In this document: positions 24,586 through 36,454 of the stretch, one piece after another
How positions within the stretch are numbered: the first letter of the stretch is position 1
How the letters are laid out: each line of letters starts with the position of its first letter
Source of the DNA: Mesomycoplasma ovipneumoniae
GTDB taxonomy: Bacteria > Bacillota_I > Bacilli_A > Mycoplasmatales > Metamycoplasmataceae
Direction of reading: 5' to 3'
Assembly (NCBI RefSeq): GCF_038095975.1
Contig: NZ_CP146003.1
Location: forward strand, 496,001-560,000
Length of the DNA stretch: 64,000 nt
Made by a program: the position numbers and the translations under genes
Notes under the pieces: model-generated
Seen by the model: only the letters and a program-made list of their open reading frames with translations
What the model was told of the DNA's origin: nothing
Database searches by the model: none

Positions 24586-25506
24586 ATGAAAATCTTAAAA
24601 AATCGCTATCTTTTTGTTCTTGATCTTGATGGCACAGTTCTTTCTGATAGTGCAAATTCTGAAATTCATCCCGATACTGAATCAGGAATTAAGCGCGCTG
24701 TTGAACTAGGACATGTTGTTTGCATTCTAACAGGAAGACCATGAAGATCGACAAAACCAATATACGAAAAATTAGGTCTAAAAACAATTGTTGCTAATTT
24801 TAACGGCGCTTATATTCATAACCCAACAGATTCTGAATTTATTCCAACAATTAATTACATAAATTTAAATGATATTTTATATATAATGGGTGACAAACGG
24901 GTAAAGGCTGAAACCTCAAATGTTGCAATTGAAGGACCTGGATGAGCTAAAATCAAAAAACGCGATAAACAATTAGAGCAAGTTTTTGGATTTGACCATA
25001 TTAAAAATCTAAAGCCTGGTCTAAATTTCCATAAAATACCTTTAAAACCGACTTGTTTAATTCTTGATACAAAGCCAAGTACAAATATCAACGATTTTAA
25101 ATCATATTTAGAGCGACGCTATGGCGATCTAGGTGAATTTTCAGCTTGATCAAAGGGAGAAAATCACACATACGTTTTTGATATGACCGCAATTGGGGTT
25201 AATAAATCTAAGGCTGTTTCAATGCTTTCGCGTTATTATAAAATTGACTTAGAAAATATAATTTCAATTGGCGATAGTTACAATGATATTGGTATGTTTG
25301 AAATTTCAACAATTTCTGTTGCAATGGCAAATTCGCCTTTGCAAGTAAAAAAGAATGCAACCGTTATTCTTAAAAAAACAAATAAAGAAGGTGGCGTTGG
25401 TGATTATATTAACCGTTTTTTAAAAAATCCTACAAAAGAAATCGAAAAATCAAAAAAAGTTAAAATGAAACTTTCAACAGCTCCAATTGAAGCAACCGAG
25501 TATTAA
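24586..25506 (+). CDS. Cof-type HAD-superfamily phosphatase
   Basis: A 306-residue cytosolic hydrolase. Motif I is FVLDLDGTVLS (nucleophile Asp at about residue 13), motif II lies in VCILTGRP, and motif IV is IISIGDSYNDIGMF near residue 225. This pattern and a large C2-type cap define the Cof/YidA subgroup, Mg-dependent phosphatases of sugar phosphates or cofactors. The C-terminal ~25 residues (KKVKMKLSTAPIEATEY) extend beyond the usual fold. Its stop is 3 nt before nadD, so the two are co-transcribed. The substrate cannot be told from sequence. Confidence 0.85.
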
Positions 25507-25509
25507 AAA

Positions 25510-26595
25510 ATGAAATTAGAAAAAATTGCAATTTATGGCGGTTCATTTAATCCCGTTCATAAAGCTCATATACAAATTGCAAAAAAAGCAATCGATTTTT
25601 TAAATTTAGATATGCTTTTTTTTGTGCCAAATTATATAAATCCCTTAAAAAACAATAAAGAAAACAACGTTGATCCCGCATTTCGTTTTGAAATGCTAAA
25701 ATTAGTGCAAATTGAAAAAACACAAGTTTGTGATTATGAAATTAAAGCCAAAAAAATTAGCTACACAATTGAAACAGTAAATTACTTTAGGCAAAAATAT
25801 CCTAATGCCAAACTTTTTTTAATAATAGGATCTGATAATCTTGCCAGTTTTAAAATGTGGAAAAATTACAAACAAATTCTTGAAAAAGTCCAACTTGTTG
25901 TTTTTAGGCGTAAAAATTATCCTGATTTAGGAAATGTTAAGCGTTATAATGCCTTAATTTTGCCAACCCAGTTGCCTAATTTTAGTTCCTCAGAAATAAG
26001 AAATGGAAACCTTTTTGGTCTTGATCCAAAAGTAAATGCTTTTATTGGCGCTAATTTTTTATATGCTAATTCAATTCTTAAAGGTTTTCTTGGCAATTCT
26101 GACCGATTTATCCATTCAAAAAATACCGCTGAACTCTCAAGCGAGTATGCTAAAATTTATGGCCTAGATTCAAAACAGGCTTATTATGCTGGCTTATTTC
26201 ATGATTTGACCAAAAAATGAAGCAGGCAAGAACACATTGATTTTCTTAGCTCCCAAAAAATTGATGCTAGCGATCTTCAAGACTATGAACTTCACCAACT
26301 TTCAGCTTCAATTTGATTAAAAAATGTTTATTTATTGCCTTTTGAACAAATAATTCGTGCTATTTCTTGTCATACAACCCTTTGTTTTGAAATGTCATTA
26401 TTTGACAAAGCAATTTATGTTGCCGATAAATTAGCTCGCGGGCGTCGCTTTTCAGGTATTCAAAAATTACGCGACTTAGCAAAACAAGATTTAAATAAAG
26501 CTTTTAGCCAACTTGTAAGAATGTCCAAAATTGAGCATGAAAATATGAAAAACTCAGCCAATCAAATGAAACTATATGAAAAACATCAAAATTAA
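25510..26595 (+). CDS. nadD: Nicotinate-nucleotide adenylyltransferase fused to a YqeK-like HD domain
   Basis: A 361-residue fusion. Residues 1-190 are NadD, which makes deamido-NAD from nicotinate mononucleotide and ATP: IAIYGGSFNPVHKAH holds the GxFxPxHxGH-type nucleotide-binding motif, and FSSSEIRNG is the ISSTxIR-type motif. Residues ~200-361 carry an HD phosphohydrolase with FIHSKNTAELS and GLFHDLTK as the metal-binding His/HD pair, followed by CHTTL. This is the YqeK family, known as a nearby gene in Firmicutes and fused to NadD in many mycoplasmas. The gene overlaps the next one by 20 nt. Confidence 0.92.
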
Positions 26596-27235
26596 AACTG
26601 CTATTTTTTATGCTGATAAGCAAGAACAAGTAAATTTAGAATTACTTGGTGCAAAATTTATAAAAAATGTTAGCGTTTTAAACCTAAATTTTCCTGTTTA
26701 TGAATATAAAAATATTTATTTTTTTTATATTCATTCGCAAATTGGCTTAATTAATTCAGCTATTTTTGCTCAGACAGTTGCAGTAAAATTTTTAATTACT
26801 AATATAATAAATTATGGTGGTTGTGGTGGAAGTTCATCAATTAATTTTTCAAAAATGAAAAATCAATTGATATTTCCTAAACGTTTTTATTTAATTGATG
26901 CAAAAACACCTTGATATGAGCCAGGCCAACTACCATTTGAACCTAAATTTTACGATAATAATTTAATTGCTGCTCAAAATTTTAATTTAGGTTCATCAAA
27001 TAGTTTTATTTTTGAAGAAAATCAAGTAAAAGATTTTCAATTTGTTGATTTTTTTGATATGGAAGCATTTTCTTTTGCTCAAATAAGTGCCAAAAATAAG
27101 TTGAATTTTTATTGCATTAAATATTTGAGTGATAAAATTGGCCAAAATCTTGACATTTCCGAAGTTAATTTTAACATAAAACAAGGCGCTCAAAATGCCG
27201 CCAAATATGCCTTAGGTCTTCTTGAGAAAATCTAA
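26576..27235 (+). CDS. mtnN: 5'-methylthioadenosine/S-adenosylhomocysteine nucleosidase
   Basis: A 219-residue enzyme that removes adenine from MTA and SAH. FFDMEAFSFAQI corresponds to the conserved VxMEAAA motif that binds ribose. CIKYLSDK takes the place of the VRAISD segment with the catalytic Asp, and NYGGCGG the place of the NxGTAGG loop. These motifs are diverged from the bacterial consensus, as usual in this genus. It is the last gene of the HAD-nadD-mtnN operon and ends before a strong terminator. Confidence 0.8.
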
Positions 27236-27264
27236 AAAATATTTGTCCACTATTATAAATTCGT

Positions 27265-27310
27265 AAAAAACAGTTTGAAAATTAAATTATAAGTTTTCAA
27301 ACTGTTTTTT
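27265..27310. terminator. Strong bidirectional terminator
   Basis: A 17-bp perfect stem that includes the flanking A and T runs (27265-27281 / 27294-27310; core CAGTTTGAAAA/TTTTCAAACTG) with a 12-nt loop. Confidence 0.85.
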
Positions 27311-27350
27311 TCTAAAGTGGCTAAAAACTAACAATTATTCCCGTTTTCAT

Positions 27351-27374
27351 ACTAACTTTTTTAAAAAAGTTAGT
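27351..27374. repeat. 24-bp perfect palindrome
   Basis: ACTAACTTTTTT followed by its exact complement AAAAAAGTTAGT. It lies between the mtnN terminator and the promoter at 27450 and could be an operator or a second terminator-like hairpin. Confidence 0.6.
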
Positions 27375-27449
27375 AAAAATTTCTAAAAATTTTTCAAGAA
27401 AATCGTAAATAAAAAATTTATTATCTGAATTTTTTATACTAATTTATGT

Positions 27450-27455
27450 TATAAT
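27450..27455 (+). promoter_or_regulatory. Extended -10 promoter for the 27.6-30.7 kb operon
   Basis: TATGTTATAAT, an extended -10 without a clear -35. The next ~200 nt (27456-27654) hold no ORF of size. A short translatable patch (about 27490-27590, LVDKVAELGHNKN then QYQSKYHMEIK, broken by TAG) may be a gene relic. Confidence 0.5.
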
Positions 27456-27654
27456 AAAAATATAAAATAAGGTTTATTATATTTAGTTGATAAAGTCGCA
27501 GAATTAGGACATAATAAAAATTTATAGTTAAAATTTGAAGAACAATATCAGTCTAAATATCATATGGAGATTAAATAGAAAAACTCTCTTTAATAAATAA
27601 AACAAAAGATTATTTAGTGATTTGACCTCATATTGTGAAATAAGGAGGAAATTA

Positions 27655-27795
27655 TTGAAAAACATCAATTTAAATTTTTGGTTCTTTAGCATCTTCAAAC
27701 TTGAATTAATAGGGTATTTAGTAGAAGAATTGGGAATATACCGAATCCTAGTAAAGAAATATAAGTCCTTGCTTTTTGAAATTGGTAGATGATAA
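27655..27795 (+). CDS. 46-residue ORF with a perfect SD and TTG start
   Basis: TAAGGAGGA lies 5 nt before a TTG, the best SD in this part of the window. The frame encodes KNINLNFWFFSIFKLELIG..., a mildly hydrophobic small protein, and ends at TAA 27793-27795, 14 nt before the next gene. It may be a leader peptide or small membrane protein that couples translation to the two paralogues downstream, or a gene relic. No family is recognised. Confidence 0.45.
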
Positions 27796-27809
27796 TTAGG
27801 TGGTTTTAT

Positions 27810-29264
27810 ATGTTTTTCAACAAAAATAAAATATTTTTTATAGTAACTATGTTAGCAACTCCTTGGCTACTTCCTATAATTATTCTTGCAGTTCAAAATT
27901 TTTCTTTTGGCCATAAAGCAAATTTCTCTAGTCAACATCCACAAAAACCTATTATTTGAGTCGATGATAGTAATGATCTAATTAAATCAAATATTTTTTC
28001 ATATAATCATTTACTAAATATTGATAGCAAAAAAAGACCTTGAATTCAAAACTCTAAATGGAAAAAGACTTTTCTACAAAATCCTGAAGAAATTCAAGAA
28101 ATAGTAAAAAAATATTTATATTTTCAAGAACAAAATTTTGTCAATAATTTAAATGATAAAACAACTAAAAATTTAGTAACTTTTTTTGCTAATCAATATA
28201 ATAATAAAAAGCACGAATTTAGTTTTAAAGAATTAAAATTAGGAGAGTTTTCTGATAGATTTAACAATTTATTTTCTAATAATTTTTTAATCATTGAAGA
28301 TTTTGACGATTATTTGGATTTTTTCAAAGAATTTGAAGACAAGCAAGAATTTGAAAGAAAGAATTTAAATAAAGATTTCTTTGATAATAACCTATTTCTA
28401 GTTTATGTAAAAGATGAGTCAAATGTTGTTCCTATTTTTAATAAAACAAGCCTAGAAACTAATTTATCACCAATAGATCTAATTACCTATAAAAATCAGA
28501 ACTTAATTATTTCAATAGATCAAAAATTTTCAAATTATTTAAAAGAAAATTCTTCTTCTTCTTCTTCTTCTTCTTCTTCTACTAGTAGAACACGCGAAAG
28601 GTTCCGAATTTTCTATAAATCAGTTCCTAAAAATTCTTATAATAAATCATATCCGCTATCTTCAATAAAAATTACTGATATAGAAGATTTAGTTTTGTAT
28701 AATTCACTAGACAAAACATCAGCAGAGTTTAGTAATTTCTTGGATTTTATTAATAAAAAAAACACAATTTTGTCAAGAAAAAATTTGAAAAAGAATAGAT
28801 TTTATGCATCACAAATTGATAAAAACATATCTAATTTAAGTGAAAATAAAATATTTTCAAACTTTAGCGAAGTAAAAGACTTGATAAATAACAAAAATTT
28901 ATTGAAAAATGAGCACTGAAAAAGCACATTTCACCTATCAAATTTATTTATCCCCATAAAAACACAGGACAAAACACATAAATTTAATAGCTTCATCTTG
29001 CAAAAACAACAATTAAAAGAGATTTTCCAAGATGAAATTATTTATTGAGAATTTGATAAAAATTCCAAAAAAGTTTTAATTTATACTTTAAATTACAAAG
29101 ACATTTTCCATGGAATTGGAAAACAACCTGAAAACTTTAATTTTGATAACTTGTTGCAATTTGAAAAAATTGATATTGGTGATATTGATGTTCAAGAAAT
29201 TGAAATAAAAAAATTAAATTCCATCGAAGATTTCAATAATTTATACAATAAAACAGTGGTGTAA
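27810..29264 (+). CDS. Membrane-anchored protein of unknown function, tandem paralogue 1
   Basis: A 484-residue protein. An N-terminal signal anchor (IFFIVTMLATPWLLPIIILAV) has no lipobox. The rest is hydrophilic and probably extracellular. A nine-Ser stretch is encoded by (TTC)9 (28550-28576), which could change length by slippage without frameshift. Its C-terminal halves match the next gene: IEDLVLYN, NLKKNRFYA and EIIYWEFDKNSKKVLIYTLN recur there with conservative changes. The stop is 2 nt before the next ATG. The pair lies upstream of mib-mip. Function unknown. Confidence 0.75.
28550..28576 (+). repeat. (TTC)9 trinucleotide repeat encoding poly-Ser
   Basis: Nine perfect TTC units inside the coding sequence (read TCT, Ser). 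Being a multiple of three, length changes would lengthen or shorten a Ser linker without switching the gene off. Confidence 0.9.
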
Positions 29265-29266
29265 GT

Positions 29267-30727
29267 ATGAAACAAAAGGCAAAAAAAATTTTTTATAGTT
29301 CTTTGTTATTAGCAAACTTTGTAGCTGCTGGGGTTGTTTCTACAATTTTCATCATTAATTATATAAGTCCTAAAAAATCAGAAACACTTAGTTTTCAGGA
29401 TGTGTCCGATGATGAAAATAAATTTTTTATTAGCAACACTAAGCCTGAGGGTTTTTCTAATCCGGCAGACAATCATTGATTTACTTCGCAATATTGATCA
29501 GATCGGCTTCAAAAAAATCCAGAAAGAGCTAATCAATTACGGCAAAAATATCCATCTTTTGAAAATAACTTGTTCAAAAACTCCGATAACAATTCACCCC
29601 TTATTAAATTAAGTAGCTTTTTTCGCTCTGAATTTAAGAAAAATAATGACACATTAGAATTTGACCAAATAACTGATCAAGGTGTATGAAAAGATAAAAA
29701 AATTATTAATAATTTTGTGATTTTAAAAAACTATAATGACTTTTTCTCATTTTTTTCAAGGATAAAAAACGATAATTTTTACAAAAGAGTACTACAAACA
29801 CCTGATTTTTTTCAAAAAAAGTCAATTATTGCTTATGTTCGACCGATCTGAAATTATCAAGATTTAACCTTTACATCAAAAGCTAAAAAACCATTTTTTA
29901 ATCCAAATCATACTTTTTTTAATCCAAATAATCCCGATAATGTTGGGATTATGTCGTTTGACTCAAAATTCGAAAAATTTTTTACTCTCGGCCTTAAATA
30001 TAACGAAATTATTGATCCTTTAATAGTTAATAATCCGGTTGTTTCGATTATTGATTCAGATTTTTATAATGAAAAATTTAATATTTATTACAAAATTATA
30101 GAGAAATCTATTGAAAATAACTTTAATCCTAAATTTGATATTCATATTAGCAAAATCGAAGATCTTGTTCTTTATAATAACATTGTTCGTGATAATGATT
30201 CTTCAAAATTCAAAGAATTTCTTTTAAAAAAACAGGAAATTTTAGATAAAAATAACCTAAAAAGCACAAGATTATATGCAAGAACAAATAAAAATCAACT
30301 AGAAAACCTAAAATTTTTTTCAACCCTAGAAGAAACAAAAAACCTAATTGTATCAATGCAAGATTCAATAAATTCAGAATGAGGTGGTGCATTTGTTCCT
30401 TCAAAACTTTTTATTCCAACAGAAGATAATTCCGAAGTTTTTAATAAATTTATTTTAAAAAAACAAGATGCAAAAAAAATTTTTGATGATGAAATTTTGT
30501 ATTGAAATGTTGATGAGCAAGCTAAAAAAATAAAAATTTACACCTTTAATTATAAGGATTTATTCCCTAATTTTGCAACAGAACCTCAAAATTTTAAAAT
30601 TGAAAATTTAGAAAAACTTGAAAAAATTGATATCGGAAATACAACAATAACACAAGTTGAATTTTCTAAAATTGAAACACTAGAACAATTCAATGATTTA
30701 TATAATCAAATAATAGCCAAGAAATAA
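29267..30727 (+). CDS. Membrane-anchored protein of unknown function, tandem paralogue 2
   Basis: A 486-residue protein, paralogous to the preceding gene over its C-terminal half: IEDLVLYNN, NLKSTRLYARTNKNQLENL, DDEILYWNVDEQAKKIKIYT and EKIDIGNTTITQVEFSKIET. The N-terminal anchor FYSSLLLANFVAAGVVSTIFIINYI has no Cys lipobox. The gene pair appears to be an old duplication in one operon. The segments conserved between the two copies are the best candidates for the functional part. No known domain seen. Confidence 0.75.
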
Positions 30728-31123
30728 TATTAAAAACCTTAATTTTCTATTTCTTTTTTGGGTTAGCGCGACTTATTTTTCATAGACTTATCAAGTTTTT
30801 TTACTAATTTTGTATTAATTTATTAGTACATATATGCAAAATTGACTCTTTGTGTTAGTTTTGCATTTTTCTTTTTTATAAATTTGCCTTAAATTCTTCT
30901 GTAAAATGTAAACTTTTGCTTTTAAAAGTTTTAAATTCAGCAATTTTGCTGTATCTAATTTTGTCTTCAACAGTCAATTTGAATTTTTTCAATTACCACC
31001 CTTTTTGAATCAGTTAAAATTAACATACCAATTTATAGCTTATCTAATTTTACATTTTTTCGTATAGTCTTATTTTTTATAGTAAAATTTATCTCATAAA
31101 CATTTAGGAAGGGTAGAACGATT
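30728..31123. other. Intergenic region before mib, with a terminator
   Basis: A stem ATGCAAAA/TTTTGCAT (30834-30841 / 30859-30866) followed by TTTTTCTTTTTT ends the paralogue operon. The remainder is AT-rich. A weak -10 TATAGT (31078-31083) may serve mib. No gene seen. Confidence 0.6.
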
Positions 31124-33217
31124 ATGAGATTGAGCATTTTACCTAGAGTTTCAAAACGAAAACAAACAATTTTATTAGCAACAACTCCTGCAATAATTGC
31201 GACTTTAACCATTGGATTCACCCAACAATTAAATCCTTATACAGGTCTAATTCCTAGGCCTCAAATAGTTTTTTCTCCCCAAGAGAGAAATGAAATTCTC
31301 AAAGAACCAGAAAAACCAGCACAAACTGAAACCTCAAAACCCGAAGTTACTAAAATAGATGTTCCCAAACCAGTTGAGCCAGTAAAAGTAGAAACACCAA
31401 AGCCAAAACCAGTCATAACAACTCCTGAAAAAGCAATAATAGTACCGATAAATCCGCCTAGGACCCAACCTCAAACGATTCCGCGTACTGAGACAAAAGT
31501 TGTTAGTCAATCACAAACAAATGTTAATTCTAATCTTGAAGCACTAAAAGTAAAAGCACTAGCACGATACAGTCAAGCAATCGATAATTCAATTAAAGAG
31601 GCAAAAGCAAAAATTGTCGGATTTCAACAAGAAATTGACGAAATTAACCGTATTTATGACAACCATTTTGATGATCCCTTTTATAATCCCAATAAAGTTA
31701 CAAAATTAATCTGAGAAAATTTTCGGATTCAAAAATTACGAACTTTCGATGGTTCAAATGCTCCTGAATACCAACTTGAAAGAGTTAAAAGTGATCTAAA
31801 AATACTTGAGGAGTTAAAACAAACCAAAAAATCATTTAATCAAGAAGAAATTAAAATGCTTTTGCGTGGAATGTTGCCTTCAACTGATTCACCCTATGTT
31901 TGGGGTTATGAAAATGAATCTGATAATCCTGTGCTAAATCAATTAAAAGCAGCAAATAATCGTCGTCTTATAAATATTCCTTCATGATATTCACGAACTC
32001 CAGGAACAATTTCTGACCTAACTTATGAGGGATGAGACCGTCAAGATGTCTCAAGTGAATTTAACGGAATTGATAATTCAATTGGAAATTCAGTAAAAGT
32101 TTATAATTATACCCCTAATGATAAAAATGAGGACAGAGCTAATCGTCAACCGCTCAAAGTTATTGTTCTTGATGCTAATGACAATGATGCATTTAAAAAA
32201 TTTCAGGAAATTTTAACAAAAGTACTCCAAAAAGATAATAAAATTCAAGCTGTTGTTCTAAAAAATGTCGGTGATAAAAATTCAAACCAAAATGTTGAAA
32301 AAATTTTAAGTTCAATTCCACCTTCAATTAAAAAATTAACGCTTTTCCTTGATAATTACAATGCAACGGCTAATTTACGTCCTTTAGAAAAAATTAAACT
32401 TGATGAACTTGAACTCTATTCAAATATTGATGCATTATCAGATAACTGGTCAATTAATCCAAACGCACTAAAAAACATTGACTACATTAGTTTTGATTAT
32501 AATAATGCCGCAACTTTTCATAAAAATCATCCTAGTGAAAAAATACCTGGATCAATTGTTTTTAGCACTTTAGCTTGAGATGCTCATGATACAATCCAAA
32601 CTGTTGATGAGGGTCTTTCAATTGTTTTTGACTCAAAAGTTTATCAGCGAATTTTCCAAGGATCTCACGGTGGCAAAGGCGGGCGTCCGGTTAATCTTGA
32701 TTTTTCACGGGCAAAAAACATCAAATCACTTAAAGGCTTAAGTCTTGAAAAATTAGATAAAATCTGAAATGATCATGTTAAAAATTGAAAAGATGACAAA
32801 TATTCTAACGAAGATTTTACCGGATTTCGTCCGATAAAATTTAGAAAATTAATTTTTGGCCTTGATGAAGCCAACAATTTTGTTGCAAAATGAGACGATT
32901 TTAACGGTGGGCAATTAAGTTCACGGCTAACTTTTGACGAACCAGGTGGAGCCCAAATTGAGTTTCGCGACAATACCGGTACTCAAACTTCAAGTCCAAT
33001 AGCAATCTTTTTATCTGGAACACCTAGTGGTGATGCGATTGCGGAAATTAGCGCTTTTATTAGAGCGGCAAATTCACGAAGTTTATCAGTAAATCGCCTT
33101 TATGTCGAAAATGAATCAGTTTTAAAACAGGTTGGTTCACGAATTGGTTCTGTTCAAGTTTCAGTTAAAAAGGCTGAACAAAACAGCGTTCAAGACGGAT
33201 TTTCAGGAGATGTATAA
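31124..33217 (+). CDS. mib: Mycoplasma immunoglobulin-binding protein (MIB)
   Basis: A 697-residue surface protein that captures host immunoglobulin and presents it to the protease MIP. Order: basic N-terminus, one membrane anchor (about residues 15-35), a Pro/Glu/Lys-rich linker (about 45-130, with repeated KPVEPVKVETPKP-like sequence), a helical segment, then a long folded part including a leucine-rich-like stretch (IKKLTLFLDNYNATANLRPL) and the C-terminal RLYVENESVLKQVG region. Architecture and direct linkage to a DUF31 serine protease identify the MIB-MIP pair known from M. mycoides and relatives. SD GGAAGGG before the ATG. The stop is 1 nt before the mip ATG. Confidence 0.88.
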
Positions 33218-33218
33218 A

Positions 33219-35612
33219 ATGAAAATTAAATTTTTATTTCCACTTTTATCTGTTCCATTTTTTGCGATAGCTTGTGGCAATAACCAACAGCAAAAACTGC
33301 CTTCAGAACAAAATCAACAAAGTCAAAAAACCCCTTCAACTGAAGGGAATATTTCAAATTCACCCCAAATTGACCTAGTTTTTCAAAAAATTGATTCAAA
33401 TTTTGAATCAATTTTTGGTCAAAAATCAGAAAATGAATTCAAAAAATTCATTTCCGAATCACAAAAGTCAGTTTTTCAACTTCTTGATAATAATGTTAAA
33501 GATTTAAGTAAAAAACAGGAAAAAATTACCCAAATTAACAATATTTTTAGTGCTCTAGAAAAAATTGCACAGCAAACTCAATACGATCTTGAAGCTCAAA
33601 GATCGACAGCAACACTAACCTTAGGTGCACTTAAAGATATTTTTAAAGAAGAAAAACCAACCCAACCGCAGCCGCCTCAAAGTCCCCAAAATCCTCAATT
33701 ATCAGAAGAACATGATAAAAAAATTGCTGAATTAACTAATAATTCTCGTCCTTCTGGTCAAAATTTTAGTCGTTTTTCCAATGATGGTAAGCGGATAATT
33801 CTTGATCAATACGAAAATGATTTTCCCGAAAAAGAATGAGATTGGTATCGTATAAATTCTAATTTTAGCGGCAGTGGTATTGGTTTCGGATCTACAAGTG
33901 AACTTGAAAAAAAGCCGGAAAATTTCCCAAAAGAAAAGCCCGAAACTATTGCAAAATTAAATCAAAAAGCAAAAGAATCAGACCAACCTTTATTTGAAAA
34001 AGCACAATTTCGCCTTTTTTCCTTACCGGTTTTTGACGATAATGGAAATATAAATAAAATAAAATTCAATACTTACGAGGCAGGATTTAAAACTCCGGCT
34101 TGATGAAAATCTAGCGAAAATTCCGACTATACTTTTGGTGGCCCAAATCGACTTGGTTTGCCAAGAAAAATTGTTTCTGAGGATTACAGAAAACTAATTC
34201 CAAATGTTGTTTCAATAAAAATCGAAAATTTAGTCGTTGATGATGCCTACCAAAATGACAACAACAATCCAATTACGCGCACAAATTTTTCATTTGGAAC
34301 CTTAGGAATTTTAGATTACCAAATTCCGCAAAATTCATCCTATCCACTAAAATGATTCTTTTTAACTAACGCTCACGTGGCAAATAATTTGCAAATCGCC
34401 AATGATTTTCATGAAGGTAAACATTATGGCCGTGATTTTTCAAATTATAATGATTCTGATTTTCGTTTAAATACACAAAGTATAACTCTTACAAAATTAA
34501 AACAAACCGTTCCTTTGAATACAATTCTGCCAACCACTAGAGGAGCAATCGCTGAGGATGAATTTTATAACACAGTCAAACTTGATATCAAAGAAAACAA
34601 TGGCAAAATTTACAATAACGGTTCGGAATCTCCAGATTTAGCTGGCGTTGCCAACCAAACAAAACCCCGCCAAAAACCAACCCAAAGTATGAATGTTAGA
34701 ACTATTTTAATGGGTTCAGACGTTTTTAAATTCAAACCTAGCGATTTTAGTGATCAACAAGATCTCCAGAATGTTGATGAATTTCTTGATTTTGCAATTA
34801 TTGAAATTAATTTCAATAATGAAGCAGAAGCTAAAAAAATTACCGAAGAATTTTATAATAATCACAAGTCAAAATCGTTAAAAATTTCTGAATTTAATCC
34901 GTTTAATTCAGATCAATATTCAAAACTAGAAAAAACGCCTTTCTATAGCTTAGGTTACCCTGGCTCAAAAGGCGACCCTACTATTTCTCAAAACGATTAT
35001 CCAGCCGATTTTGCCCAAAGAAACTACAGTGTTTCGCCTTGGATTAATAAAAATTTCCGTCTTTTTAATTCTAGAAAGGAAAAAGATCCTTTAATTAATG
35101 GCGGTTCTGAATTTGCTTGATCAAGATCCTATCGCAGTTTTGTAAATCTTCCTGGAATTAGCGATTATTTCATAACTGCACCAGTGTTAGCTAAATCTTA
35201 TACAAAACTTGATTATTTTGACCAAAAAGACAAACAACGTAAATCCAAAAAATATTTAAACGGCGGCCTTGGAACTGTTATTGATAATTATACTGCAAGC
35301 GGTGGTTTGTCTGGTAGTCCTGTCTTTTTTAAAGACGGCCAACTTTATTCTGTTGTTTATGCCTCAGATTCGCAAGCTTCAGCAAATTTAACATTAAATT
35401 TACGTTCTTATGGCTATGATTATAAAGGTTATTATGGCAAATATAATCTTCCTAAATATGATTTAATTTATGGCGATTCTTCTAGTGATGCTCAACAGCA
35501 AAAATCTTATTGAAAAGCACTATCTGAACTTTATAAAAATCAAACCAATTTTAAAACTAATTTATTTCCAGAAGGTCTTGCCAAACAAAAAGATGTTTTT
35601 GCAAAAAAATAG
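33219..35612 (+). CDS. mip: Mycoplasma immunoglobulin protease (MIP), DUF31 serine protease lipoprotein
   Basis: A 797-residue lipoprotein (lipobox FFAIAC, Cys ~17) that cleaves the heavy chain of Ig bound by MIB. After a Gln/Pro-rich linker comes a chymotrypsin-like domain. Visible candidates for the triad are His386 in FFLTNAHVANN, Asp524 in DEFLDFAIIEIN and Ser698 in SGGLSGSPVF. The start 33219 is chosen for the signal peptide and the GGAG 8 nt upstream. Frames are joined through several TGA(Trp). It forms a two-gene operon with mib. All catalytic elements look intact. Confidence 0.9.
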
Positions 35613-35879
35613 CTTTAAAATAGGCTGTTTTTTTTGATTACAGGCAAAAAACCGCAAGTCAAAATTTAGCAAATTAGTCATCTTAATTATTTTAGTTTTA
35701 ACAATTTTGCTTAAGTATTTTGGTTATATTTAAAAAAAATTAAACCAAAAGTGTACAATTAAAATCATAAATAAAAGACTAATTGTCTGAATTTTTTTCT
35801 ACTATTCAAACTAAAAAAGGTAAAATTTTAGCTTAAGAAGCAAAATTATAAAATATCTAAACTGCTTTTTTAGCCTGAA
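35613..35879. other. Intergenic region after mip
   Basis: No gene seen. A weak stem before TTTTTTTT (about 35612-35637) may end mip. The rest is AT-rich and does not match the element that follows. Confidence 0.4.
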
Positions 35880-36358
35880 ACACTGGCAAAAATCAATTTA
35901 TGGGTAAAATAACAAAAACCATAAAAAAATACAACTACTATTTAAACTCAATGCAAATAGAAAACTCGTTTTTATTTACATCGAGCCTAAAAAAAACATA
36001 TGAAGTTTTGAAAGAACAATAACCAAAAGCCCTAAATTTATAGATTTCTAAACGGTCAAATTTAAGGCATACCATCATATTTAAAAATATAATGGAAAAT
36101 TCGCACTGTCTGATTTTTTTAGACAAAAAACATAACTAATTCCCCCTTAATTCAATATTAAAATTTATTAATTTATTCTTAGTGACTCTATTATAACAGA
36201 ATTTTAATTTTTAACCAAACATTTTTTTTTTTTTTTACAAAGGCTTAATTTTAAAACAATAAAAATTAAGATTTTAGCCTCAAAGAAACACGGATTTACC
36301 GGTATTTTTGCATATTTATATTAGCGGTGAATTTTTGCATCAAACTGGCAAACTCAGA
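35880..36358 (-). mobile_element. MITE-like element, copy 4 (minus orientation, right end lost)
   Basis: Reverse-oriented copy of the dispersed element. It starts at 36358 with the inverted-repeat end TCTGAGTTTGCCAG. It includes a T15 (A15 on its own strand, 36222-36236), the promoter TTGGTT-17 nt-TATAAT (36213-36218 / 36190-36195), an AAGGGGGA SD and the mini-ORF MFFV-stop (36133-36119), and both conserved hairpins. The last ~100 bp including the right inverted repeat are missing. It sits ~270 bp after the mip stop with its promoter facing mip. Confidence 0.85.
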
Positions 36359-36403
36359 ACTAACAAGCCTAAATTTTTAATATTTAACAGCCCCAAAGAT
36401 AAA

Positions 36404-36435
36404 AAAAATCCAAACAATTAAATGTTTGGATTTTT
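36404..36435. terminator. Terminator of the lipoprotein/nuclease/ABC operon
   Basis: Stem AAAAATCCAAACA/TGTTTGGATTTTT with a 6-nt loop. Symmetrical A and T runs make it bidirectional. It lies just after the last minus-strand gene. Confidence 0.85.
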
Positions 36436-36454
36436 GTCTGAATTTGTACTTATT

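Noticed and set aside
27490..27600. Possible gene relic upstream of the 27.6 kb operon
   Set aside because: The translatable patches are too short and broken to name a family.
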